From contig JARWKL010000010.1 of assembly GCA_029961685.1 (NCBI GenBank), positions 6,435,769-6,499,768 of the forward strand: a stretch of 64,000 nucleotides of DNA, read 5' to 3'. The DNA is from Aristolochia californica (lineage: Eukaryota; Streptophyta; Magnoliopsida; Piperales; Aristolochiaceae). Below, piece after piece: positions 31,501 through 42,317 of the stretch. The translations under genes were made by a program, and so were the position numbers. The notes below the pieces were generated by a model. It worked only from the letters and a program-made list of their open reading frames with translations. It made no database searches and was not told the origin of the DNA. How positions within the stretch are numbered: position 1 is the stretch's first letter; each line of letters starts with the position of its first letter.

Positions 31501-33642
31501 TTAATAAAATAAATTTACCTTTTGATTTTTCTTTGTACCGTGAAGAGCTCGAACCCAATCACCGCCATAAATCAAAGCTTGAACTGTATTTGGTGCCAAG
31601 GAAAAACGATATGAGCCTATTACTCTACCACAAACACTAAATGTAGACTCTGAAGCTACTGTGGATATGGGAATTACAAGGATGTCTGCTGCCATTTTAG
31701 ATAATACCCGAAATTTCATATGATTCACTTTTCACCATTCTAAAACATCAAAATCATATTGTGAAGTTCCCTCACAACTATATACACCTTCTTCAAGATA
31801 AATTTTCAATTCTGACCTTGGTGAATTTACTACATCCACTTGTTTCATATATCCACATTATATTAAGTTTGACCAACCTGAACTTGATGAAGGCCTACGA
31901 CTTGTGGAAACAACCATAGAACTAGTACTTGAAGCAATTTCTTCATTTCAAATATCCACATTATATAAGGATACATATTCATCGTAGATCTCATATAAGG
32001 TGCGTCGAACTAAATTTATATTCATTGTAGCTTTCTCCATAGAATATATCTCTGGAAAACACATTTCGATCAACCTTAATTTGACCCTTGGATCCAAAAT
32101 TGAAGCAACAACCATCCATAAATTGTATTCACCCCAGTACTTCTCAAATTTCTCTTTCTTTCTACTAACCATTGTCCTAATGAAAACATTTTCATTTGTA
32201 GAATGAAAATTCAGAACTTCTTTTACCCTATATACCTCATTAAGGTACAAATTAGAAGTAGGGTAGTCACTCCCAGAAATTATATTAGTAACTGCATTAA
32301 AAACTTTTAGAATCTCACACACCATGTCAACCTTTTCCCATTCATCAAGACTTGGCAATCAATCATAAGTTGGTTCTCTAACTTTAAATCTAGAGAGTGC
32401 ATATTTGAATTTTAATGCAGAAGACAACATGTCATAAGTGGAGTTCCAACGAGTTGGACAATCAATAACCAACTTCTTTTCACCAAGTTCTAGTTGTTGT
32501 ACAATTTCAGAAAAAAGTGCGAAGTCTAGCCTCAGACAAATTTATGAATTTGACACTTTCACGCACATTATCAATGATATCATTAATCTGAACAAGACCA
32601 TCTTGGACTAATAAGTTCAAAATATGAGCACAACAACGTACATGAAACAACTTTCTAACACGAACCAATTTTTTTTCCTTGAAAAATCTTCTTTCAAAAC
32701 TCTCATACAAACATAATTATATGCAGTATTATCAACTGAAATACTAAAAACTTTATTTTCGATCTCCCACTCTTTCAAACACTTGTAAATAACATCTACT
32801 ATATCAATGCCATGACGAGGAGGAACATGCACAAAACTCAAGACTCGTTTTTGTATCTTCCAATTACTGTCAATAAAATGCCCAGTGATAACCATGTATT
32901 CAATCTTTTGATTTTGGGACTTCCAAAGATCCGTGGTAAGACTAATCTTGTTAATTTCTTTTAACAAAATTTTCAATTTCTTTTTCTCCACCTCATACAC
33001 CTCCATACGCTCCTTTTTAATGGTCTTACGGGATATTTTCTCATAATTCATATTTGCCATCTTCATTATAAAATTAAATCCCTCCTCTTCTATTGTCATG
33101 AATGGATGTTTATGCATAAGAATCCAATGAGCAATGAGTACTCTCATTTTAGCTTGATCATATTTTTCTCTAAAATCCATAAAAGGAAGTTAAGATAGAC
33201 TCTGATCAACATTAGACCCCACTCCCACTGGTTGAAAGTTTAAGGTTTTTTGTTTTCTCATTGCCACTTTTCTACTAGTGCAACGTTTCAAATGTCGACT
33301 CATATGTGTGATCACTCTACTACTAATAACACTCAAATTGATTTTACAACGAACACACTGAGCCTTTTTTGTACCATTAAGTGATACTTCTTTGAATACC
33401 AACCACACATGAGATTTTTTTTGTCTTTTTGAAGTATGGGTAAGGTCCTCATTTATGGTAATTTCATTTGGGCTCACTTCTATGACAGAGGGTAGTGACT
33501 CTGGTGGAGTTGAGTCACTATTTATGGCCACACTAGAACTAGTGTTAATTATTGATGTCAATTGAGGAGGTGTTAACATTCTTACTTCTACAAAAAAAAC
33601 AAAATTACAAATTAAAAACATAAAGAAAAGAAAGCAATCCAA
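31501..33642 (-). pseudogene. hAT transposase (BED finger, RNase H fold, dimerisation domain)
   Basis: Minus strand, in order. 33642-33190 has a BED zinc finger (QCVRCKINLSVISSRVITHM with HLKRC). 33180-32617 has the catalytic front: KISLTTDLWKSQNQKIEYMV (first Asp), VITGHFIDSNWKIQKRVLSF, VHVPPRHGIDIVD. 32710-32507 has FHVRCCAHILNLLVQDGL. 32358-31948 has the middle helical region. 31728-31501 has the C-terminal hAT dimerisation motif VLSKMAADILVIPISTVASE. This matches the RICESLEEPER/DAYSLEEPER-like transposase family. It is broken by a frameshift near 32700, a stop near 33190 and a gap near 31730-31948. Confidence 0.85.
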
Positions 33643-34301
33643 ACAACAAAGATCCTACATATAATTTAAGATTCTTATTACTAATAAGGAGAACAATGCC
33701 TACGAAGATTAACAATTCTAGGGGGAACACTTTAATAACATTGATAGGAAAAGACAAAGCAAGATTATCAAAAGATTCAAAAGTGCTGAAGTAGTATGTA
33801 CCTCCTTATGGAGGTTTCTACATTAACTACAACTTTAGAATACAATATCCTAAAATAAAATTACCCAAATACCCCTTACCTTTAACATTTGTTTAAAATT
33901 ACCCAAATACCCCTAACCTTTAACTTTCTTATATCTATAAAAAAAATATATGACGTAGTCATTATTCTGTTACATATGGATGATTTATTTTTCAATGACT
34001 CTCTCTCTCTCTCTCTTCCTATTTTTAAGGAGTCTATTATTATGCCTAATCTTATTTTATCAAACTTGTCTATTCTTAGAGGAAGGTACATGACGTTCTG
34101 ACAATCGGGAACGACTCTTGTCTTTCAGTGCAGCGTCTTCAAGCCTGTAGCCCTGCACCCAATAGTTTCCAGTCCAATATATCGATCCTTTTTTTATATA
34201 TAAATTTAAAAACTTCTAAGAGAAGGAAATAAGCACACAAACATTCTCTTCTAATATTCTGATGAAATTTAACCTCAATACCAAGAAATTAATGATAAAA
34301 A

Positions 34302-34560
34302 AAAAAAATCAACACTTACAGAAATAGAAAGAGTGTTCGCTGTTCGGGGATATCTCCATATCTCCAAAAATCTTTCCATGAATGAAGGAGCACTGCTAAA
34401 ATGAAGCGAGAGTTAGAAATTTTGTAGGGCTAGGTCGGCGACGAAAAAAAAACAGAACAATAAATCTGACTGTCGCTTTCGTCTCGTCAGCGAGGAAGAA
34501 CTTCAGATGAAGAAATCGAAGAGGAAGGATAAAAATTGATTTAAAAAAAGAGAGATAATT
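34302..34560. repeat. hAT internal duplication, copy 1
   Basis: The sequence from ATCAACACTTACAGAAATAG through GAAGAACTTCAGATGAAGAAAT recurs at about 35571-35790 with modest divergence. Both copies include GTGTTCGC, GGGGATATCTCC and GACTGTCGCTTTCGTC. The pair flanks the plastid-derived DNA. Confidence 0.85.
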
Positions 34561-34739
34561 TACATCCGTCTGTATCTAACGAATCAATTCAATGAAATAT
34601 TGGGTCTAAAAACAAAAATTTTGCATTGTATTCCAAAATGTTTTGTTATGATATGTATGATGAATACATGCTTACTAGACTTGTTAACATAATTGGGTTG
34701 AGTTCCATATCCATAAAAAAGAGTTTTTTTTTTGTGCAC

Positions 34740-35375
34740 AACAATTTAATTATTATGGTTGTTCTATGGCCACAATATTATGTTTAGGAATAGGAAGAAT
34801 TCGGCTAGAAAAATTTCCTATCATGCGTATTCCTTTGAGTTTTGAAATACGAACAACATCAGAATCAAATCATTCAAATATTGATCAAAAGATTATTGCT
34901 GTGTTTTGCTCGAATCAACACCGAAATCGTAGAAGAAGAAAACGTACAGATATAATTTCTAGTCTATCTGCTTCTATATATGGAAAGTTAAGAAATCATC
35001 ATATAATAATCGAGAAATTGCAATAGAAAAGAAAAAAGAAAGGAGGTTTGTGATGATTTTTAAATCTTTTCTACTAGGTAATCCATCTTCCTTATGCATG
35101 AAGATAATCAATTCGGTCGTTACGGTCGGACTCCTTTATGGGTTTCTGATCAATTTTTCCATAGGACCCTCTTTATCTCTTCCTTCTGAAAATGAAGTTT
35201 ATTGAAGAAGGAACCGAGAAGAAGGTATCAGCAATAACTGGTTTTATTATAGGGCAACTTATGATGTTCATATCAATCTATTATACACCCCTCCATCTAG
35301 CATTGGGTGGATCTCATATAATAACCGTCCTAGTTGTACCGTACCTTTTGTTTCATTTCTTCTGTAAGAATCACG
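34740..35375 (+). other. Plastid-derived DNA (NUPT): ycf1 start and upstream region
   Basis: From 35053 the sequence reads as the 5' end of plastid ycf1: after the start codon KSFLLGN, then [20 protein letters not shown], and after breaks [10 protein letters not shown] and [20 protein letters not shown]. ycf1 encodes the Tic214 protein of the chloroplast inner envelope. A frame break at about 35165 (GGACCCTCTTTATCTCTTCC region) and a missing piece after it make it nonfunctional. The 300 bases upstream (34740-35052), directly joined with a ribosome-site-like AGGAGG, probably come from the adjoining plastid spacer; that part is inference. It lies wholly inside the hAT element. Confidence 0.85.
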
Positions 35376-35399
35376 AACACGATAAAAATGAAAAAAGAA

Positions 35400-35575
35400 A
35401 TCAACACTGAAATCGCAGAGGAAGAAAACGTACAGAAGATAAAAATGAAAAAAAAATCAACACCGAAATCGCAAACGAAGAAAACATACAGAAGATAAAA
35501 ATGAAAAACAAAAATCAACACCGAAATCGCAGAGGAAGAAAACATACAGAAGATAAAAATGAAAAAAAAATCAAC
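35400..35575 (+). repeat. Short tandem array after the plastid fragment (~59-bp unit)
   Basis: Three units built on CACCGAAATCGCAGAGGAAG, AAAACATACAGAAGATAAAA and ATGAAAAAAAAATCAA, starting near 35405, 35465 and 35524. A single related core (CACCGAAATCGTAGAAGAAG AAAAC) also lies at about 34920-34945, within the plastid-linked part. The array may thus be templated from that segment. Confidence 0.7.
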
Positions 35576-35790
35576 ACTTACAGAAACAGAGAGTGTTCGC
35601 CGTTTGGGGATATCTCCAAAACCTTTCCAAGAATGCAGGAGCACTACTGAAACGAAGCAAGAGTTAGAGATTTTGTAGGGTTAGGTCGACGACGCAAAAA
35701 AAACAAAACATTAAATAAAAATCTTACCTCATGTCGGACTGTCGCTTTCGTTTGTCGGCGAGGAAGAACTTCGGATGAAGAAATTGAAGA
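35571..35790. repeat. hAT internal duplication, copy 2
   Basis: Second copy of the segment at 34302-34560. It is separated from the first by the plastid fragment and the ~59-bp array. Confidence 0.85.
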
Positions 35791-36252
35791 GGAATAAATT
35801 GCAAAGGAAGAAATCGTAGACGAAAAAATCAAAGTCTTTGACAGAGATTGAGAAATTAAAGAGGGAGAGGGAGAACGAGGGATTTGAAGACCAAAATCCT
35901 CCATTTCCCATAAATACCCGCCGACGGACATATTTCCGCGAGAAAATCATGCTGAAACGACATGAAAATGGTAGAGAAATATGGGTTTTGCAGGTGGCAA
36001 GACGGAAAGGAAGAGACGAAACTCTCTCTCCTGAAAATTTTCCCAATACCCCCGATTCCCGAATCACCGCTCGTTAAATTAACGAGTCGGCTCGTGACTC
36101 GGTGAGCCGAACTTGTCTTTGCTCAAGCTCGGCTCGTTAATCTAGACAAGCCTATTTCTGATCTCAAGTTCGAGATATAATGAATCGAATCGAGCCGGCA
36201 CCGAGCCAAACTCGAGCTGCTCGCGAGCCGGCTAGGTTCGAAGCCACCCCTG

Positions 36253-37759
36253 TTCCTGGGCATGTTGCTAAGGGGAAGATTGGTCAGTTGTGTAGGCTCA
36301 AGAAGGCACTATATGGACTTAAACAGAGTCCCAAGGCTTGATTTGACAAGTTTAGCCAAGTTGTTATGTCCCTTGAATTTTCTTTGTGTCATTGTGATCA
36401 CTCCTTGTTTGTTATGAAGAGATCATCTGGTATTGTTGTAATATTAGTACATATGGATGATATTATCCTCTCAAGAAGTGATGTTAAAGGCATTGATGAA
36501 GTGAAGGTACTCTTGTCCAAACATTTCTAAACTAAAGAATTGGGTTCTTTGAAATATTTTCTTGGAAGTGAAGTGGCCAAAAGCATAATAGGATTTGTGT
36601 TAACATGATATGCCCCATTTCCATGAATCAACCACTAGATGATCTCTTCCTGGTTCCGGATCGGAAGACGTGAGGATAACCAAGCTTTCGAAGGAAGCTT
36701 TCACTTTAGGCCTCGTGAGAGAGAGAACCCGATCTCATTTACAACTATGATCAATGCTTGGTCTTTCATTAATCAGACGTCCCTATAAAGGGAATTAGGG
36801 AATGACGCCAACAAGGGCCCAAGCAAGAGGCCATTAGTTTCAACCGAATTACAAGAAAACCCACTAATGAATTAAAAGTGCAAATTACATAATCCACCAT
36901 CTTCATCGACTAGTTAATCTAGATGTTATGGAGTCCATAACATAACACAACGGAAATATGTCACAGACATGTTAAAGGAATATGGATTGTCAGGGGCCAA
37001 ACAAGTGGAGACACTTGTGGAAGTTGGTCATAATCTCCATGATGAACATAGTGATAAATTCAAGGATAAGATTGTGTACCAATGGTTAGTTGGGAAGTTG
37101 ATATATGCCATGGTTATTACACGTCCTGATATATTAATTTGTTGTGAGTGTGGTTAGTTAATTTATGGATTGTCCAAGCAAGGTACATCTTGAAGTTTGT
37201 GCAAAGAATATTACGATACTTAAAGGGAGCTCCAGGAAAAAGTTTATTTTTCACACCTCATGATCATCCTAAGATAAAAGCTTATTCAGTTGTTGATTAT
37301 GCTGGATCAAAACTTGATACAAAATCAACTACTGGCTATTGTGTATTCTTGGGCGGAAATTTAATAAACTAGGAGTGAAAAACAAAATGTGGTGGCATGG
37401 TCCAATGCATAGAGCTATGGCTCATATAGTTAACGAATTGATGTGGGTTAAATCTGTGGTATGGGAGTTGGAGCTCCAATGTGATGGATCGATGACTATG
37501 TATTATGATAACCAGGCTGCCATATTTATTGTAGGGAGTTCAGTATTTCATGAAAGAACAAAATATGTAGAAGTAGACTGTCATTTCATTCAAGATGCGG
37601 TGATGAAGAAAGAAGTGGTTACCCAATATGTTCAAACTGGTGATCAAATTGGTGATGTATTCTCAAAGGCTTGGGATAAAACGTGAATTTGTTATCTTTT
37701 GTAACAAGCTACAGCTAAAGGACATCTCGCTCTAGCAGTGGGGGGGGGGGGGGGGGGGG
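36253..37759 (+). pseudogene. Copia element, second half of RT and RNase H
   Basis: Continues the RT interrupted at 30664: GQLCRLKKALYGLKQSPKA-like sequence at 36280-36340 (TGA for Trp), VLVHMDDIILS near 36445, and SLKYFLGSEVAKSIIGFVL up to 36600. A solo LTR interrupts at 36606. The frame then resumes with KYVTDMLKEYGLSG, VGKLIYAM, YLKGAPGKSLFF, GSSVFHERTKYVEVDCHFIQ and QIGDVFSKA. A G20 polypurine tract at 37740-37759 ends the coding part. Confidence 0.85.
36601..36947 (+). mobile_element. Solo LTR (337 bp) with 5-bp target duplication TAACA
   Basis: 36606-36942 begins TGATATGCCCC and ends GAGTCCATAACA (TG...CA, imperfect TGWTATG inverted ends). It is flanked by TAACA at 36601-36605 and 36943-36947. 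Removing it and one TAACA joins the copia coding sequence without loss (VLTQRKYVTDML reads through). It has no internal coding DNA, so it is a solo LTR or a very small TRIM-like element. Confidence 0.8.
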
Positions 37760-37760
37760 T

Positions 37761-38094
37761 TGTTAAAAGATGTCATGAGAAGTAGTTTAGTAAATTTACC
37801 TTGTCCGTAGAGTCTAGTGATAGCTTTATCTTGTTCAGCATGCCTTAAAATCTCTACGGTCTTATTTTCATGTATTTTAGAGTTGTATGTGTCTAAAGGG
37901 CATTATTGTCTTTTAGACAAGTTTTCACTTAAGTTATAAAGGAAAAGGGATTTGGGTCGGACCCCATAAGGCGAGAGCAAGTTTGCTCTCTTTCAGAAAC
38001 TCTCTCTCTCTCTCTGTTCTCTTCCCTTTATCTCTCTATCTTCTCAAATCCTCCATTTCTTCACTTATAAACTAGAATTTTCCCAACTTCATAC
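37761..38094 (+). repeat. Copia 3' LTR (334 bp)
   Basis: Starts TGTTAAAAGATGTC one base after the G20 tract and ends CCCAACTTCATACA (TG...CA). It contains a TATA-like TTATAAAGG near 37936 and a (TC)n stretch. The expected partner is not the sequence at 26639-26995, which differs; the 5' LTR may have been replaced or lost. Confidence 0.7.
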
Positions 38095-40340
38095 AGAAAA
38101 GCTAAATACATCACGGGAATAGCACTTTGATGGTCTCTGTTAGAATTTAGATTAATAGACATACCATTATATGATGTCTACTATTTAGGAACCTCTTGGG
38201 CATTGGGGATTCCCACCATTGAATATCATTCGGACTGACTATTTTCTTTACACTTCCAAAGGAAAGAATGGGGAAAAGTGCAAGGTTTTCCAAAGAGATA
38301 AAAAAGTCTGCTAAGGGAGCCCCGAGTGTTGGTTAAAAGAACAGTCAATATGATGTCCTGGTCAGGGCGTGCCACCAATTATTGATGAATTGTCTGTGGG
38401 ATGAGTACTTAACTAGAACTGCCTTTAATTATAGTATGGTTTGTTGATCGCTTAATATATCTGCTGGCTCAAAATGTGGGCCACTGTTTTGAGTAGTTGT
38501 TCTGCTTTCGTATGGCAAATCATTTCCACTAATAAACTTGTCTGTATCTGGTCCAGGCAATGGTGTTTGAAGCCAATATTTCAAACTAGGAGACTCAAAA
38601 TTGTCTTCCCTATCTTCCCGATTTCTCATGTTCAAATTGAAAAGAGGCCTATAAAGAGCGTGGGAGAATCAGGTATTGAGGATGGCACACCATTTGTTCG
38701 ACTTCGCTTGCCTGATAGTAAACTTTGTCAAATAACCCATGAAATAATCCGATATAAAAATTTCTTCTTTGATGCACAAGTTTCATCTTTTGTGCTCCCC
38801 CTTTCTTGAATATTTTGGTCACATAAACTTATCCACAACATAAGGAATAAAATACCTCTTTCTTGTTCTTCTTTACAATCCCTAAAACTTACAAACACAC
38901 TTTGGAATTATCTCTCTCTATATTTGTGCATTATGCATTTCCATTTTAGATGTATACTTTTTTCTTAAATCAAAACTTTGATAGCCATTATCTGCCAACT
39001 CTCATTGTGTCACTTCACATGGCATAATGAGGATAGGTTCCACATATTTGTTGGAAGTTATATATTCACATTCACACGGTTCATTAATGTACAAGAAGGC
39101 GGCTCCCAAAAGGAGGGAAGGTTTGAAAATTTTGCCGCATGATCCAATCTGTGTTACAACATTATAGTCTTCCACTTTTAAATATCCTTTCCACATCTCT
39201 GTTCGTAGGTAATGTTAGAAAATAGCCGAGGGAACATAGAGAGTAAGGCTATTAAACCTATCTAAGAGTCCTTTTTACTTTCATCTTAAGTGGACCTGGT
39301 TTCAGATTTAGTTTATCAAGGCTGTTCTAGCCCATAAAACTTCATAATCCTGTCTTCCAAAGGAGAACTGTTGCTTGCTTTTTGTCCGCCAGAGAGAGGA
39401 CGCTGTTGCTCTCTGAAAAAAGATGTGGTTTTGGTTGAAATCATGTGGCCCGTTTGTAATTCAAAAAGCTTTAGGTTGGTTCCGTTGTGCTTATCATGGT
39501 TAGTTTTTGCTGTAACATGATAATCCATTTCTCAAGATTAGGTATATTTGGTGTTGGCCTTCATGACTTTTCTCACTAGTAGTATGTTGACTCTTACTAA
39601 TGAGGGGTGGGGTAGAATCTTCAGTACAAGCATTTTTACGACTGATCAATAACATTACTCTCAACCTGTTTCCAATCTTTTTTTTTTTGTCTCTCAACCA
39701 TTTGTCTTCTTTTTGTACCAAAACGTATATAAAATATAAGGGGGAGACTTTACCTCCTTCCTATGCTATCCAAGAAGAAGGACAGGGTCGTGATGAAAGC
39801 CATTGGTCCCAATTATTTTCCAGTCATCCAACGTCTAGAGAGCTTCACCCTCTTTATCTTTTCCAAACTTTTGTCAAATTTTGGTCCTAAGCATGTCCTA
39901 AAGTATTAGCCACTAAAGAGGCTTATTACTCAACCTTATACACTAATAGATTCCCTCACAATTATTTGATATGAAACTAATACCCATGGTAACATCCCCT
40001 ATAACATTTTGTCTTGATAGAGTAAACAAATCATTTTGTCTTGATAGAGCAAACAAATCGGGTTGCAATGTGGATAGATACAAATGGGCTTAGATTGAAA
40101 CCTTGCTCTGATATTGTGGGTGTATAAAGGAGTCCGTCTGCAGAACGGTGAGACCTTTCATAGTGCGATAACACATGAAAAAGAAAATCACGACTAATTT
40201 GCAGGTCATTTCAGTAGTAGCCCTTTGATTCGATCTCCATTTAACAAATTCGGATCACCTTTGTAGAAGAAGCAAAAACTGATTCAATTTAACTGCTTTT
40301 GGTCATCTCCACTTGACATTTGGATGACAATTCTCACACT
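38095..40340. other. Intergenic DNA with a possible minus-strand exon relic
   Basis: No convincing gene. On the minus strand, 38635-38429 encodes a protein-like acidic stretch (FESPSLKYWLQTPLPGPDTD, then ISGNDLPYESRTTTQ) and is preceded by a plausible splice acceptor (CTCTTTATAG). It may be a terminal exon of a lost gene. Other open frames up to 39900 show no family features. Confidence 0.3.
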
Positions 40341-40640
40341 TTAGGGGGGGTTAGTCCACAATGAAGTGGAATGAATTTCCTCCACATTACTTAGTTCATT
40401 AAATAACGTCGTTAGTGTAAAATGAATTGAATTGAAGTTAAATTACATCACTTCATTCTCTCAGGAAAAAATCGGGGAATTTGGTTTCCCACCTATTTTG
40501 TGAATCAACCAATTGAATCACACGAAGCTTCCCTCCCCCCGTCGGCCTTCCTCTCCTCTCCCTTTCGTCCTCCGTCGCAAAGTACGGGAGGCTGAGCCTC
40601 TCGGCCTCCTGGCTTCTCTTATCTCTCGGCCTCCCTCACC

Positions 40641-40675
<35 letters not shown>

Positions 40676-41289
40676 ATCGGCCTTCCTCCCTCGCGGCCTC
40701 CCTCTCCACTCCCTTCCGTCCTCCGTCGCAGAGTACGGGAGGCTGAGCCTCTCGGCCTCCTGGCTTCTCTTATCTCTCGGCCTCCCTCTCCTCTCACCCC
40801 ATCGGCCTTCCTCCCTCGTGGCCTCCCTCTCCTCTCCCTTTCGTCCTCCGTCGCAGAGTACGGGAGGCTGAGCCTCTCGGCCTCTTGGCTTCTCTTATCT
40901 CTCGGCCTCCCTCTCCTCTCACCCATCGGCCTTCCTCCCTCGCGGCCTCCCTCTCGTCTCCCTTTCGTCCTCCGTCGTAGAGTATGGGAGGCTGAGCCTC
41001 TCGGCCTCCCTCTCCTCTCCCTTTCGTCCTCCGTCGCAGAGTACGGGAGGCTGAGCCTCTCGGCCTCCTGGCTTCTCTTATCTCTCGGCCTCCCTCTCCT
41101 CTCACCCATCTGCCTTCCTCCCTCGCGGCCTCCCTCTCCTCTCCCTTTCGTCCTCCGTCGTAGAGTATGGGAGGCTGAGCCTCTCGGCCTCCCTCTCCTC
41201 TCCCTTTCGTCCTCCGTCGCAGAGTATGGGAGGCTGAGCCTCTCGGCCTCCTGGCTTCTCTTATCTGTCGGCCTCCCTCTCCTCTCATC

Positions 41290-41327
<38 letters not shown>

Positions 41328-42317
41328 ATCGGCCTTCCTCCCTCTCGACCTCTGTCGTAGAGCACGAGAAACCGAGCCTTGGCCTCCCGACTTCTCTTCT
41401 CTCTCGGCCTCCTTCTCTTCTCACTCTCAGTGTACCGTCAGAGCGCCGCCTCCGTCATCATGGCCTGCCGTCGCCGTTGCTCGCTGGACCACCACTAACG
41501 AAGACGACGTGCGCCGTGAGGAAGACAATGGTTTAATTTTTCCTAAGTTAAGGAAAAATTAAACCATTGTAATAAGAATAATAATTTATATTTTTTATTT
41601 ATAAAATAATTATTTTTATTTATTTTTAGTCACTATATTAAATTAGTTATTTAATAGTCATAATTAAAATATTTTTAAAATAAATATTTGATAAATTGTT
41701 TTGGTTTAATTATCCCATTGCTATAATTAATTAAACCAATGGTTTTAAATTTTGTGACAATATATTATTAATTATTAATACATAAAAATATATATTATGT
41801 CATTGATAAATATATTTATTTATTAATTAATATATTAAATTAGTGAGTTTTAATGTTAAAATATTTCTTATGTTATTACGAAGTAATTTATTTATTTATT
41901 ATATGTGCTTATGTTATTTTTATTATTTTATTAATTTTTATTAATTTAGTCTAGTGACACATAATTATTGTAATAATTTATAATAAACTATAATCATTAA
42001 TTAATATAATATAATTTTTCGTTAATTAGGATATTAACATATTTTAATACTACACTTATAAGTGTAGTAATTATGTTTATTTTGGTTAATTATCTGTTTA
42101 GGTATATGTTTTATTTAAGTATATTATAAAAGGTTATTCATTCTCTTGTTTATATCATACTTTTCATTTGGGGGCACTAACACTGGAATCTATTTTCCAG
42201 TACACTAGAACTTATCTACACTAACACCCAAGGATGAGTTAAAGTTGAATCAATTCATTTAAGTTCAATTCAAATTTTCACTTCAATTCAAGTTCATTGT
42301 GGACTAACCCCCCCTTA
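40341..42317. mobile_element. Non-autonomous PIF/Harbinger element, perfect 22-bp TIRs, TTA duplication
   Basis: The left end at 40344-40365 (GGGGGGGTTAGTCCACAATG then AA) is the exact reverse complement of the right end at 42293-42314. TTA flanks both sides (40341-40343, 42315-42317), the target preference of PIF/Harbinger. The 1971-bp body has no transposase. It holds a GC-rich minisatellite between two poly-C runs and then about 800 bases of AT-rich DNA. The perfect terminal repeats suggest recent movement. Confidence 0.9.
40560..41330. repeat. Higher-order minisatellite bounded by C34 and C37
   Basis: The phrase GTCCTCCGTCG recurs near 40567, 40718, 40843, 40967, 41028, 41149 and 41209, so units of about 121-125 alternate with ~60-base half units. 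Each unit contains GGGAGGCTGAGCCTCTCGGC and CTTCTCTTATCTCTCGGCC. Runs of 34 C (40642-40675) and 37 C (41291-41327) interrupt or bound the array. It reads open on the minus strand as an arginine/glycine/glutamate-rich peptide simply because purine-rich DNA lacks stops. Confidence 0.85.

Larger units (their letters stand above)
30665..36252 (-). mobile_element. hAT transposon (5588 bp), 8-bp target duplication TTCCTGGG
   Basis: The left end TAGGGGTGGC and right end GCCACCCCTG are inverted repeats with one mismatch (terminal consensus CAGGGGTGGC, hAT Tip100/Ac type). The perfect 8-bp duplication TTCCTGGG is at 30657-30664 and 36253-36260, and removing the element restores the copia RT coding line across the junction. 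It carries a broken minus-strand transposase, a plastid DNA fragment, duplicated flanks and GAGCC/CTCGAG-rich subterminal repeats. Both ends are present, but the transposase is dead, so it could move only with a helper. Confidence 0.9.

Noticed and set aside
34766..35410. Two plus-strand ORFs of 86 and 72 codons
   Set aside because: They lie in plastid-derived DNA; the ycf1 part is frameshifted and truncated, so they are not nuclear genes.
38474..38809. 111-codon plus-strand ORF
   Set aside because: It overlaps a slightly more protein-like frame on the other strand; neither has a recognisable domain, so no gene is called.
40636..41424. 262-codon arginine/glutamate-rich open frame on the minus strand
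   Set aside because: It is the minisatellite read through purine-rich repeats and two poly-G runs; absence of stops is expected from composition.
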